Shown: piece by piece, positions 43,042 through 52,280 of the stretch | Numbering within the stretch: the stretch's first letter is position 1 | Layout: the number at the start of each line of letters is the position of its first letter | DNA from: Herpetosiphon gulosus | Lineage (GTDB): Bacteria > Chloroflexota > Chloroflexia > Chloroflexales > Herpetosiphonaceae | DNA: 64,000 bases | Assembly (NCBI RefSeq): GCF_039545135.1 | Contig: NZ_BAABRU010000005.1 | Coordinates: 186,001-250,000 of the forward strand | Direction: 5' to 3' | Notes under the pieces: model-generated | What the model was told of the DNA's origin: nothing | What the model saw: only the letters and a program-made list of their open reading frames with translations | The model's database searches: none | Made by a program: the position numbers and the translations under genes

Positions 43042-44054
43042 TATTGTATTCCTTCTGGCGCTTCGGGTATACGGGCAGCGAGGAGCAAATCGAGTAAATC
43101 ACGGTCAACGGAGTAGCCGTCAACAACTTCGTAGCGAGCATGTGGTCGGCCATGATTAATAATTCCAAATGCTCCTTCAAACTCCCAGAGACCGAAGCCC
43201 CAACCAAATTCTTGATAAACGCTGAGCAGATCGCGGAACCAACGCAGGGCAACATCATTGGGGGTACGGTTGTAGCAGCCAAATTCACCAATATGGATGG
43301 CGACGTTCCGCGCTTGTACGTCGCGCCATGGTTGGTAAAATTCGACTAAGCCGGCCCGATCCCAATAATGGTTGTACCAGGTTACCGGGTAGGTTGGTTC
43401 TGCTAAACCTTCGTGACCATCCCACCAACTCGCTTGATAGTGGCTCACCGCCATTGGCTGATAGCCGCGCCCACTGTGGGTTACGCCCAAATCAGCGAGT
43501 TCAGGCATCGCCAAGTGCCCACCACCAAGCCCATCGATCACAATCGCCCGTTGGGGATCGATTGCGCGAATTGCTGCGACCGTCCGTTGCATGATCGCCG
43601 CATGGTTGAGTCGCGTCAAGCCATACTGATCGACGTTGGGCGGTTCGTTGAGCAAATCGAAGCTTAATTCGCTAGCCGAAATACCCTTGTAGCGTTGGGC
43701 GAAATACTCCCACAGCCACACGAAGCCTGCCTGAGCTTCGGCATCCAGCCATAAATTATGTCGTTCGAGATCGTTCCCATTGATACAATAGCCGGGCGCT
43801 CGATGCAAATTAAGGCTGACATGCAGGCCATATTCACGACATGCTGCGATATAACGGTCAATATACCCGATGATCGTCTCATCAGGGTTGGTATACTGCC
43901 AATCGCGAGTCCAAAACCAATAATTAGTTGGAATCCGAATGAAATTAAAGCCTTGTTTGGCGATCCAGTTTAAGGCTTTATGGTCAGGCTCGGCTGGTAA
44001 CTGGCCTGGAACATAATGATACATCCATTGTAAATTGAAGCCATAATGTGGCAT
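43041..44054 (-). CDS. GH5 family glycoside hydrolase (mannan/glucan active)
   Basis: A 337-residue cellulase-superfamily enzyme. FNFIRIPTNYWFW, acid/base Glu in LSFDLLNEPPNVD and nucleophile Glu in VAIHIGEFGCYNRT are visible, with LHRAPGYCIN as substrate loop. ATG 44054 has GAAGGATGG upstream and directly precedes the barrel, leaving no signal peptide, so it may act on imported oligosaccharides. First gene of a tight four-gene run with the epimerase, esterase and manA. GH5 subfamily cannot be assigned by eye. Confidence 0.85.
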   Translation of the reverse strand: MPHYGFNLQWMYHYVPGQLPAEPDHKALNWIAKQGFNFIRIPTNYWFWTRDWQYTNPDETIIGYIDRYIAACREYGLHVSLNLHRAPGYCINGNDLERHNLWLDAEAQAGFVWLWEYFAQRYKGISASELSFDLLNEPPNVDQYGLTRLNHAAIMQRTVAAIRAIDPQRAIVIDGLGGGHLAMPELADLGVTHSGRGYQPMAVSHYQASWWDGHEGLAEPTYPVTWYNHYWDRAGLVEFYQPWRDVQARNVAIHIGEFGCYNRTPNDVALRWFRDLLSVYQEFGWGFGLWEFEGAFGIINHGRPHARYEVVDGYSVDRDLLDLLLAARIPEAPEGIQ

Positions 44055-44199
44055 GAAACCATCCTTCGGGCTATTTTTGCCAATAAAAAGCCACATAGGC
44101 CGCTGAGCGCCACTATCACGCACGCAACTGATTGATAATTGTGCAACTGATAGCGACGACCCAACACCTACATGGCCAATGTTTGCCTTGCAATAAAGC

Positions 44200-45975
44200 T
44201 TATTGCTTGATTAATTTCAAGGCTAAATCGTAATTGAAGCTTGGCACAGCAATGCTGGATTGGTTCGCTTCAAGGGTAATCGTCGTTGGTTGCGACCATG
44301 CACCAGTTTGCGGGTCGTACCAGGTTGCTTGGTAGCTTCCGGCCTCTAGCCCATTCAGCTTAAGCGTCAAATCGGCGTAGGTCGGTGGTACATATTCCCA
44401 TGTATCGTTAAATTCACGCTTTTTGAGCGCTTCTTCGTAGGCTTTGGTTAATGCTTCAGGCTCATATTCGTTGCTGCGTACCCAGACCAAGGCCTGCGAT
44501 TTGGTTTGTAAGGCCAAGGCTCGCGCCTTCAACGGTGACACTTGGGCCACAACTGGATTGTAGGCAGTTAGATCTTGGTCTTTGAAAAATTCAGCCAACT
44601 TGTTGTATTCGCTCCACAAGTTGTCGGGATCGACCAAGGTGTCCCACCACCAATACATGCCGCTGCCAGCAAAGCCGCTGAATGGTGCGGCCCACAAGCC
44701 TTGATGAAACTGCCACACATCTCGATTGATCACCTCATCGCGCCCAGTGCCAGCATAGCCAAGCTCGCTGACTAAGGCTGGTTTTTGTGGTGCTGCGGCA
44801 TTCAACTCACGGATCACTAAGGGGAAGGCTTGGCCTAAATCGCGGCCTGTGTAATCGTGGTGTTGGGTGAAGTTGATCTCTGGTTGTGCCCACATCGAGG
44901 TACTGGTATTGCTGGCGTAGCTGGTCGACACCAAATGTTGATAGGGATCAAACTGCGCCAAGTGACGGGTCATTTCGCTGATCCATGGCTGCATCAAGGC
45001 ATCGTTGATCGGTGTCCAGTTGGCTTCGTTCCACCATTCCCAGGCAAACAAGCTCGGTGAGTGGGCCCAACGCGCCGCGATGTAACGCACGCGATGCTTG
45101 AAAAATTCGCGCGATTGAATGTCGGTGGCAAATAAGCGTGGCTCGGCAATTGGCCCGCCATTCGCCGCGTTATACGGATTACTATCCCACTCTGAATCAG
45201 TACTGGTGCTGAACGCGCCATGGTTGATCAGAGTTAACATAATTGTGATGTTGCGTTGTTCGGCCAATTTGAAAATTTGGTCGAGCATCCACGCTTGTTG
45301 CATGCGCTTGGAATAATCGCCCAAGCCGGTATCTTGCCATTCGATGCCAAACGACCACGAGGCCATCCAAATTCGCGCAATATTGCCACCGTTTTTGCTT
45401 AATTGATCAAACCAGTGTTCGTATTCGCGCAAAATGCCCGTGCCTTGTTGGGTAGACCAACCCAAATTGAGGCCGATCGGCATAAAGAATGTGCCATCTT
45501 GGCGGGCGAAATAGCGTGGATTGCTGGTGTTGATCCGCACAAAGCCAGGTGATTGCTTGTTCGCCGAAACTTCAATCGTGATCACATCGCTGCTCAGGGC
45601 TGGCTTGGCTAGCTCGGCCTTGACTTGCCATGCCCCTGGTTCGCTCGGCGTGAAGCGCACTCGCCACTCAGGGTTGCCTTTGGGTTGCAGCGAAAGTTGA
45701 TCAAAATCTTGATACCAAAAGGCTGGCACGCGATAGATTTGGCCCGTTGCTGAGATAAAACTCACCATCAGATCGATTTGATTGGGATCGTAAGGATTGG
45801 CAACGGTGATAGTGGTATCAATCGCCAACTCAATTGTGCCAAAAACCGCAGCATTGCCGGTTAAGGTACGTAAGCTCAGCGTTTGGTTGCCACCCGATTC
45901 GCCAGCTTGGGTGCAGGCTGCAATCAGTAGCAGCAGAACCAGCCATAGGTGTAAGCGATAAAGCCATCGACGCAT
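44200..45975 (-). CDS. DUF5060/GH5-like glycoside hydrolase lipoprotein
   Basis: A 591-residue surface lipoprotein (MRRWLYRLHLWLVLLLLIAAC, lipidated Cys21). Residues about 40-140 are an Ig-like DUF5060 domain (VFGTIELAIDTTITVANPYDP). A TIM barrel follows: FFMPIGLNLGWS, IARIWMASWSFGIEW, acid/base Glu in LFAWEWWNEANW, nucleophile candidate Glu in PALVSELGYAG. The C-terminus is a small beta domain (ADLTLKLNGLEAGSYQATWYDPQTG). It probably trims mannan outside the cell and feeds the adjacent sugar-binding protein (48-bp gap). Confidence 0.85.
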   Translation of the reverse strand: MRRWLYRLHLWLVLLLLIAACTQAGESGGNQTLSLRTLTGNAAVFGTIELAIDTTITVANPYDPNQIDLMVSFISATGQIYRVPAFWYQDFDQLSLQPKGNPEWRVRFTPSEPGAWQVKAELAKPALSSDVITIEVSANKQSPGFVRINTSNPRYFARQDGTFFMPIGLNLGWSTQQGTGILREYEHWFDQLSKNGGNIARIWMASWSFGIEWQDTGLGDYSKRMQQAWMLDQIFKLAEQRNITIMLTLINHGAFSTSTDSEWDSNPYNAANGGPIAEPRLFATDIQSREFFKHRVRYIAARWAHSPSLFAWEWWNEANWTPINDALMQPWISEMTRHLAQFDPYQHLVSTSYASNTSTSMWAQPEINFTQHHDYTGRDLGQAFPLVIRELNAAAPQKPALVSELGYAGTGRDEVINRDVWQFHQGLWAAPFSGFAGSGMYWWWDTLVDPDNLWSEYNKLAEFFKDQDLTAYNPVVAQVSPLKARALALQTKSQALVWVRSNEYEPEALTKAYEEALKKREFNDTWEYVPPTYADLTLKLNGLEAGSYQATWYDPQTGAWSQPTTITLEANQSSIAVPSFNYDLALKLIKQ

Positions 45976-46023
45976 AAATCCCCCTGTACAACTTCAAATC
46001 CCGAAGCGGCGCAATTTATAACC

Positions 46024-47376
46024 CTATTGTTGTAAATTGCGATTCATGACCTCCGCTGCTTGATCTAAAGCATCTTGGGGATCAGCGTTGTTGAACACGA
46101 CTTCTTGCAATAGTTTTTGGACATCGGTGGTGCTTTCTTCCCAGCCGACACACTTGGGTGGACCTGCCGATTGCTCTAACAAGCCACGGAAGCCAGCTTC
46201 GATATGGCTCGGCATTTTGGCGGCGCTCAGCAAGGGCAAACTTGGCGGCACATAATAATTATTGGCGCTTTGCGCATAGGCCGATTGAGCGGCAACCGCT
46301 TCTTCAGTATACAAAAAGCGAATAAATTCTGCTGCGATGTCTTTGTTTTGCGAGGCTTCCATTACGCCGATGACCCGTCCGCCAAGGAACGCGACGCTTT
46401 GGCCTTTGGGGCTTTTGGGCAGCGGAGCTAAGGCCCATTTGCCTGCCAATTCAGGCCGATTGAATTCGATGCTCGCAACACTCCATGTTCCAGCATAGCT
46501 CACCAGATAATCGCCACTTTCGAGTCCGCCTTCAATATCAAGGGCAGTATCGGTGGGAATTTGATATTTGGTGTAGAGATCGCGGAAGTAGGTCAATGCT
46601 TGCAAGCCAGCCGCCGAATTAATCGTCGCTTTAGAGCAGTCGTCGTTATACAAACTGCCGCCAGCCGAATATAAAAAGGTAAAGTAGCTGATCCAGCCAG
46701 CGTTATCCCAGCCAATCGCAAAGCCTTTTTTATTGATCGTGCGGGCTTTTTCGAGCACTTTGGTCAGTTCAGTCCAGTTTTGGGGCGCTTGCTCCATGCC
46801 CACTAAATCGCGCAGCAGATCGGTGCGATAGAACATCCCCATGAGCGCCACATCAAGTTGTAATGCATAGACCTCACCCGTATCCAAGAATAATGAATCT
46901 TGGAGTTGTGGCAACATCTTTTGCTTAACATCGCTTACTACATTGGGATAAGCCTTTTGCAGATCGATCATGCCACCAAGTTTGCCAAACTCGATGCCCC
47001 ACGACATTCCGCCAGCCATCAGATCCGGCCCACGATCAGCGGCGATAGCCTCAAGCATTTGAGTATGGGCATCGCTCCAGGGCAAGGCTTGAACTTTAAT
47101 CAAGACCCCAGGATTTTTCTGGACAAAGACATCGGCGGCTGCTTGAATTGAAAGTGCCTCAACCTCTGAGCCGGTTGACCAAATGACTAAGGCCTTATCT
47201 GCCGAGTTGGCGAGGTCGGGCACGGCGGTTGGGGGCGTATCGGTGGGTAAACTAGTTGGGTTGATTTGGGTTGGTGGCGTGGCTGCTTGACCACAGGCAG
47301 CTAAAATCAGCAGGACAATCAAGCTGAATCCTAGGCTACGAACTGTGCGGTGTGGCTGAGATGGCTTACGGTGCAT
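46024..47376 (-). CDS. ABC sugar-binding lipoprotein
   Basis: A 450-residue extracellular solute-binding protein, family 1. The lipoprotein signal is SLGFSLIVLLILAACGQ; a Thr/Pro stretch follows; the mature part shows VIWSTGSEVEALSIQAAADVF, GPDLMAGGMSW, FYRTDLLRD, GFAIGWDNAGW and DYLVSYAGTWS. ATG 47376 has GGGAGG upstream. It would bind oligosaccharides released by the neighbouring hydrolases. No permease or ATPase genes occur in the window, so it must use transporter subunits encoded elsewhere. Confidence 0.9.
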   Translation of the reverse strand: MHRKPSQPHRTVRSLGFSLIVLLILAACGQAATPPTQINPTSLPTDTPPTAVPDLANSADKALVIWSTGSEVEALSIQAAADVFVQKNPGVLIKVQALPWSDAHTQMLEAIAADRGPDLMAGGMSWGIEFGKLGGMIDLQKAYPNVVSDVKQKMLPQLQDSLFLDTGEVYALQLDVALMGMFYRTDLLRDLVGMEQAPQNWTELTKVLEKARTINKKGFAIGWDNAGWISYFTFLYSAGGSLYNDDCSKATINSAAGLQALTYFRDLYTKYQIPTDTALDIEGGLESGDYLVSYAGTWSVASIEFNRPELAGKWALAPLPKSPKGQSVAFLGGRVIGVMEASQNKDIAAEFIRFLYTEEAVAAQSAYAQSANNYYVPPSLPLLSAAKMPSHIEAGFRGLLEQSAGPPKCVGWEESTTDVQKLLQEVVFNNADPQDALDQAAEVMNRNLQQ

Positions 47377-47402
47377 AACGCTGACCTCCCTTGGCCTATA
47401 CA

Positions 47403-47450
47403 TGCATCGATGCAGGTTGTTTGGGGGTTGGTAGGTTGTGCATCGATAAC
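47403..47450. promoter_or_regulatory. Candidate LacI-type operators upstream of the sugar-binding gene
   Basis: TGCATCGATGCA at 47403-47414 is a perfect 12-bp palindrome with a central CG, as is usual for LacI-family operators. A related GTGCATCGATAAC lies at about 47438-47450, some 36 bp away. Both are 26-75 bp upstream of the sugar-binding gene start, and a LacI regulator is encoded 1.3 kb away. Confidence 0.5.
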
Positions 47451-47528
47451 CCTTCCCAAACATAGTTAAGTATATATGTTAGTGCAAGTCCAGCGCTATC
47501 CCTTGGGCCAGCATCAATCTTCCTATTA

Positions 47529-47562
47529 CGAGGTAGGTACGTTAGGTGAACAACCTACCTCG
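47529..47562 (-). terminator. Hairpin after the GH130 gene
   Basis: CGAGGTAGGT (47529-47538) and ACCTACCTCG (47553-47562) form a perfect 10-bp stem with a 14-nt loop, about 45 bp after the GH130 stop. There is no T-tract, so it may be a terminator or an RNA-stabilising hairpin. Confidence 0.5.
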
Positions 47563-47606
47563 TTGGGAACGCCGCTCTAGACCGAATAGCCTAGTACTAG
47601 AACATT

Positions 47607-48605
47607 CTAGACTTCTGAATTAGCCTTGAGGAAGCTCAGCACTTCATCGACTTGAGTAAAGGCGATGCCCGTAACGGTATCAGCACAGCCATAATAAATG
47701 GCAATTCGGCCTGTGGCGGCATCGGTCAAGGCAGCACAAGGGAAGGCCACATTCGGCACATCGCCAACGCATTCATATAAGGTTTGGGGTGCCAGCAGAT
47801 AGGGCGCGGTGCGATAGCGCACTTTCCATGGCTGCTCTAAATCGAGCAAGGCTGCCCCAAAGCTATAGACAAAGCCATTGCACGAATTTAACACGCCGTG
47901 ATAGAACAACAACCAGCCTTCGGTCGTTTCGATCGGAGTTGGGCCTGCGCCGATTTTGGTGCTTTGCCAACCGCCTTTCGTGCCCATCACAAAGCGATGT
48001 TTGCCCCAGTGTTCCATATCGGGGCTTTCGCTGTAGTAAATATCGCCAAATGGCGTGTGGCCGTTATCGCTGGGGCGACTGACCATGGCATATTTGCCAT
48101 TGATTCGGCGTGGGAAGAGCACCCCATTGCGATTAAACGGCAAGAAGGCATTTTCCAACTGATGGAATGTTTCAAAATCGTAGGTATAGGCTACGCCGAT
48201 GGTTGGGCCGTGATAGCCATTACACCAGGTGACATAATAGCGATCTTCGATCCAACAGACACGGGGGTCGTAGCGATATTCAAAGGCCGTAACTTCGGGA
48301 TCGCCCAAAAATTCCAAAGGCTTGGGATCGATCTCCCAATTGACGGCATCTTTGCTAAATCCACGGTGAATATTCATCACGCGGCGTTTATCATCGCAGC
48401 GAAACACGCCAGCAAAGCCATCGTTGAAGGGCACAACAGCGCTGTTGAAAATACTATTTGAGGTGGGGATGGCATCACGCGGAATCACCGGATTGCCGCT
48501 GTAGCGCCAAACAACATCTGAATTGCCGACTGGACGTTCTTCCCATGGAATTGAGGGGAGCGCACTTCCAAGGATGGTGGTGGATTGAAGCGTCGCTGCT
48601 TCCAT
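47607..48605 (-). CDS. GH130 beta-mannoside phosphorylase
   Basis: A 332-residue five-bladed propeller enzyme. [63 protein letters not shown] (catalytic Asp region), [22 protein letters not shown] and a C-terminal [11 protein letters not shown] are typical GH130 segments. Phosphorolysis of Man-beta-1,4-Glc (or manno-oligosaccharides) would give mannose 1-phosphate. It follows the lacI gene by 23 bp and is likely co-transcribed with it. The choice between GH130 subfamilies is uncertain. Confidence 0.88.
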   Translation of the reverse strand: MEAATLQSTTILGSALPSIPWEERPVGNSDVVWRYSGNPVIPRDAIPTSNSIFNSAVVPFNDGFAGVFRCDDKRRVMNIHRGFSKDAVNWEIDPKPLEFLGDPEVTAFEYRYDPRVCWIEDRYYVTWCNGYHGPTIGVAYTYDFETFHQLENAFLPFNRNGVLFPRRINGKYAMVSRPSDNGHTPFGDIYYSESPDMEHWGKHRFVMGTKGGWQSTKIGAGPTPIETTEGWLLFYHGVLNSCNGFVYSFGAALLDLEQPWKVRYRTAPYLLAPQTLYECVGDVPNVAFPCAALTDAATGRIAIYYGCADTVTGIAFTQVDEVLSFLKANSEV

Positions 48606-48628
48606 AGCTGATACTCCTACAAGGCAAC

Positions 48629-49669
48629 CTACTTTGGTGGTTGCAAACGTTGAACTGATTGGCGTTCAAGCAGCCGTGGCCGCAGCGAGATTGTGGCCGG
48701 AGCCTGTTCTGGGTATTCGGCTCGGTTGGCTAACAATTGCACTGCAAAGCGCCCCATGCTCACTTTATCGACATGCATTGTGGTAAGCGCTGGGGCAACA
48801 TGCTGCGCCAGATCAATATTATCGAAACCAATAATTGATAAATCTTGAGGAATTTGGCGATGTAAAGCCCGAGCGGCTTGGGTTGCCCCAATTGCCATCA
48901 TATCGTTGGCACAAAAAAGCGCCGTGATTTGTGGATGGCGTTGCAACAGAATGCTGGAAGTATCGCTACCTTCATGCATTGTGAGTAGGCAATCACCAAA
49001 ATACTGCTCTTGGATGCCATGATCGGTTAAGGCTTGAATATAGCCTTTGCGCCGTTCGGCGATGCTAGGGTAGGCCTCTTTGGCTGTACCAATCAGGCCA
49101 ATATGACGATGTCCATAGCTAATCAGATAGCTGACTGCCTCGTAAGCGGCGCGGAAGTTATCCGAAACAACTGAATCATAGACGTGTTCATGCGAGTAGC
49201 CATCGACCAAAACCGCCGGAATGCCCTCACGTTGCAAGAGTTTGGTGATGGTTGCATCGGCGAATGCGCCAACCAACAATACCCCATCAAGATGATCTTC
49301 TGACAGCAAACGAGGCATCTCTTGAGGATGATTATCCATATCAACTGGCACGGTGGCATACATCAAGTTAATATGCATTTTGCGACAGGCTGCTTCGATA
49401 CCTGCGACGATCGGGGCATAAAATGGGTTGGTTAGTGGGCTGTCGTCGCCAATTGAGGCCTTAACAATTACGCCTGCATTATGCAACGATTGCGAAACCA
49501 ACTTCTCATGATTCAAGCGCTTGCGATAACCAAGATCACGGGCAATATCCAACACGCGGCGGCGTGTCTCGTCGTTAATCCCAGGCTTGTCGCGTAATAC
49601 TAATGATACTGTGGCCAACGAGACACCGCTTTGCCGCGCAATGTCTTCCATCGTGATCCGCTGTGTCAT
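48629..49669 (-). CDS. LacI-family transcriptional regulator
   Basis: A 346-residue repressor-type protein. The helix-turn-helix and hinge are [23 protein letters not shown]... [14 protein letters not shown] (residues 1-50), followed by a periplasmic-binding-protein-like effector domain ([75 protein letters not shown]). It probably senses a mannan-derived sugar and controls the adjoining locus. ATG 49669 has AGGAG upstream. The 492-bp AT-rich gap upstream (49670-50161) contains an imperfect palindrome and a hairpin but no gene. Confidence 0.92.
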   Translation of the reverse strand: MTQRITMEDIARQSGVSLATVSLVLRDKPGINDETRRRVLDIARDLGYRKRLNHEKLVSQSLHNAGVIVKASIGDDSPLTNPFYAPIVAGIEAACRKMHINLMYATVPVDMDNHPQEMPRLLSEDHLDGVLLVGAFADATITKLLQREGIPAVLVDGYSHEHVYDSVVSDNFRAAYEAVSYLISYGHRHIGLIGTAKEAYPSIAERRKGYIQALTDHGIQEQYFGDCLLTMHEGSDTSSILLQRHPQITALFCANDMMAIGATQAARALHRQIPQDLSIIGFDNIDLAQHVAPALTTMHVDKVSMGRFAVQLLANRAEYPEQAPATISLRPRLLERQSVQRLQPPK

Positions 49670-49862
49670 ACATGTTCTCCTAGTCACCTTTGAATAGGCT
49701 CTCATGATGCCATAAAATAACACTTTGGTTATCAAGCAACTTTATTGAAAAATTTAGAATAGTTTCAGCAACTCAATTCAGGTTATGATCACGCTTGGCA
49801 CGCTGTGCATTTAGGCCATACCCCAACTGCTGCTGTAAAATTCTGTAAATTTTATCTAAAAT

Positions 49863-49882
49863 TTTAGTAGAATTTCACTAAA
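49863..49882. promoter_or_regulatory. Imperfect AT-rich palindrome upstream of lacI-type gene
   Basis: TTTAGTAGAATTTCACTAAA has 6-bp perfect arms and an AATT centre, with two mismatched pairs. It lies about 195 bp upstream of the regulator start in an AT-rich stretch; a binding site is possible but unproven. Confidence 0.3.
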
Positions 49883-49996
49883 TATACTTCATCATAATCT
49901 AAATGTCAAGCCTAAATTTTAGCAATTATGCCCAATATTGCATAGGGTTTTAGTGAGGTTTAAGCTGTTGATTTTAGGGTTTCAAACATAACTGAA

Positions 49997-50028
49997 GCGT
50001 AAACAGGATGTTCAAGTCCTGCTTACGC
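49997..50028 (-). terminator. Hairpin after the GGDEF-EAL gene
   Basis: GCGTAAACAGGA (49997-50008) and TCCTGCTTACGC (50017-50028) pair over 12 bp with one mismatch and an 8-nt loop, about 130 bp after the stop of the minus-strand signalling gene. Confidence 0.55.
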
Positions 50029-50161
50029 CTTGGATACGCTGACGATTGTGATGGAAGTTAAGTTGTAGGAGGGTTAGTGTATGGTGAGAGGTAATCAGTC
50101 ATAACCGCCTAGACTGGTATCGAGCAGCAATCTATCCGAAATACGGCGTTTAATCAGACTC

Positions 50162-52270
50162 CTATTGGGCAACTTTGGCATTCAGTGGAACCATTACGGT
50201 ACCTTGGGCAAAGTTGCGAATTAATGCTCGCGCTTCTTCTGGTGGCAAAGCTTTGGAATACCACCAGCCTTGGCCAAAATCACAACCCATTTCGATCAAC
50301 ATTTGGGCGGTTTGAGCATCTTCCACACCCTCGGCGACCACGGCACAACCCAACGAGCGTGCCATCAAACTAATTAACTGAGCGATTGAGTGCTTGCTGG
50401 CTCCGCTCTCGGGCTGAATAAACGTCCGATCAATCTTCAAAACATCAATTGGGGCACTATGCAACAAACTTAGTGAGGCATAGCCAGTGCCAAAATCGTC
50501 GATATGCACTTGCACACCTAAATCATGCAATTCGTGCATCACTTCGACCGCGCGATTACTCTGCATCATCACGCCTTCGGTAATTTCGGCGCACAAATGT
50601 CGCGCAGGCATGCCAGTTTCAGCCAAAATGCTTTGAACTTGTTGAATCAGATTGGCTTGGAAAAATTGACGATGGGTAAAATTAACGCTCAATTCTAAGG
50701 GCGGATGAAACTGAAACTCGTTTTGCCAAGCACAAATTTGTTGGCACGATTCGCGTAAGAGTTTCCAGCCAATTTGAGCCAAAATTCCTGTTTCTTCGGC
50801 AATGGCAAAAAACGAAGCTGGGCCAATCACGCCTTGAGTCGGGTGATTCCAACGCAACAAGGCCTCAAAGCCCGATAATTCTCCGGTTGCTAGTTTGATA
50901 ATTGGCTGATAGTGCAAACATAATTCATCACGCTCAACCGCGCGGCGTAATTCGACCTCAAGTTGCAGCGTGCGCAAGGCCTCAACATGCATCTCTTCAT
51001 CAAATACTGCGCGACAACCACGACCTTGCGATTTAGCTCGATACATCGCGCTATCGACATCGCGCAAAACTTCGTGATAATGCTTGTAATGATCGTCAAT
51101 CACCACAATTCCAATGCTGGCTGCGGTAAAAACTTTATAGCCATCAATATGATATGGCTCGGCAACAACGCTTAATAAACGATCGGTAACTCGTAACACA
51201 TCATGCAGATCATTAACTCCATCAAGCAAAATGGTAAATTCATCGCCACCCAGCCGTGCTACTAAATCATGCGAGCGAATACAACGCTCTAAACGTTGGC
51301 CAACTTGAATTAATAATTTATCACCAACAATATGCCCTAAGCTATCATTAATAATCTTGAATCGATCAAGGTCAATAAATAGTACGGCGTGATGATGGTG
51401 CAAATGATAATGATCAAGAATATATTGCAAACGGTTGATAAAAACATTCCGATTGGCTAAGCCAGTTAGCGCATCGTGCAAGGCTTGATGGCGAATATGC
51501 TCCTCAGCCGCATCAAGATCGCGCATATCACGCAGCACTAAAACAATACCGGCAATCGCTTCATCTTCTTCGCGAATTTGCGAAATACTTGGCGCGACCA
51601 CAAATTCAGCTTGGTCATTGACCAGAATCTGGCGTGGCAATAGTAAATGATGATTCGTTTGTTGAATTAAATAAGCTAAATCGAATTGATAGGTTATTTT
51701 GGTTTCACGATCCAGCAAATTAACTACATCGCCAATAAATTGGCCAATTAAGGCATCATTCGGTCGATTTAACAAAATACTAGCAGTCGGATTGGAAAAT
51801 TTAATCAATCCATGAATATCTGTTGTGATAATTGCATCGTCAACGCTGTTTAAGGTACTTGAATATAAACGTTCCATGCGCCGCAAGCGTTGATCGACCC
51901 GATGGCGATATAAACCCATTTCGATTGCACTCAGCAAATCGCGATCTTCAAAGGGCTTGACCAAATAGGCATACGGTTCGGTTGCCTTGGCGCGGCTCAA
52001 AGTCTCTGGGTCAGAGTAGGCGGTCAGATAAATAATCGGCAAGCCATAACGTTTCTGAATCTGTTCGGCGGTGCTGATGCCATCAAGTTGGCCCTGCAAA
52101 TGAATATCCATCACGATCAAATCGGGGCATTGTTCGGCAATAAATTCGAGCGCAGCTTCACCGCAACTAAAGCTGCCAATCACGTTATAGCCCGCTGCCT
52201 TGAGCGCTTGCGCCATATCCAAGGCCACAATTACTTCATCTTCAACTATCACAATGTTTGCTTTGCTCAT
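50162..52270 (-). CDS. Response regulator with PAS, GGDEF and EAL domains
   Basis: A 702-residue protein for cyclic di-GMP turnover. REC (1-120): VEDEVIVALD, phospho-Asp in LIVMDIHLQG, Lys in AYLVKPF. PAS (about 130-245). GGDEF (about 260-430) with LTGLANRNVF and an intact ARLGGDEFTIL. EAL (about 440-690) with GFEALLRWNH, SVNFTHRQF, CAEITEGV, DDFGTGYASL and VAEGVEDAQT. Both catalytic signatures look intact, so synthesis and breakdown are both possible. It begins 10 bp after the histidine kinase gene and is its likely partner. Confidence 0.93.
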   Translation of the reverse strand: MSKANIVIVEDEVIVALDMAQALKAAGYNVIGSFSCGEAALEFIAEQCPDLIVMDIHLQGQLDGISTAEQIQKRYGLPIIYLTAYSDPETLSRAKATEPYAYLVKPFEDRDLLSAIEMGLYRHRVDQRLRRMERLYSSTLNSVDDAIITTDIHGLIKFSNPTASILLNRPNDALIGQFIGDVVNLLDRETKITYQFDLAYLIQQTNHHLLLPRQILVNDQAEFVVAPSISQIREEDEAIAGIVLVLRDMRDLDAAEEHIRHQALHDALTGLANRNVFINRLQYILDHYHLHHHHAVLFIDLDRFKIINDSLGHIVGDKLLIQVGQRLERCIRSHDLVARLGGDEFTILLDGVNDLHDVLRVTDRLLSVVAEPYHIDGYKVFTAASIGIVVIDDHYKHYHEVLRDVDSAMYRAKSQGRGCRAVFDEEMHVEALRTLQLEVELRRAVERDELCLHYQPIIKLATGELSGFEALLRWNHPTQGVIGPASFFAIAEETGILAQIGWKLLRESCQQICAWQNEFQFHPPLELSVNFTHRQFFQANLIQQVQSILAETGMPARHLCAEITEGVMMQSNRAVEVMHELHDLGVQVHIDDFGTGYASLSLLHSAPIDVLKIDRTFIQPESGASKHSIAQLISLMARSLGCAVVAEGVEDAQTAQMLIEMGCDFGQGWWYSKALPPEEARALIRNFAQGTVMVPLNAKVAQ

Positions 52271-52280
52271 ATCTGGTCCT

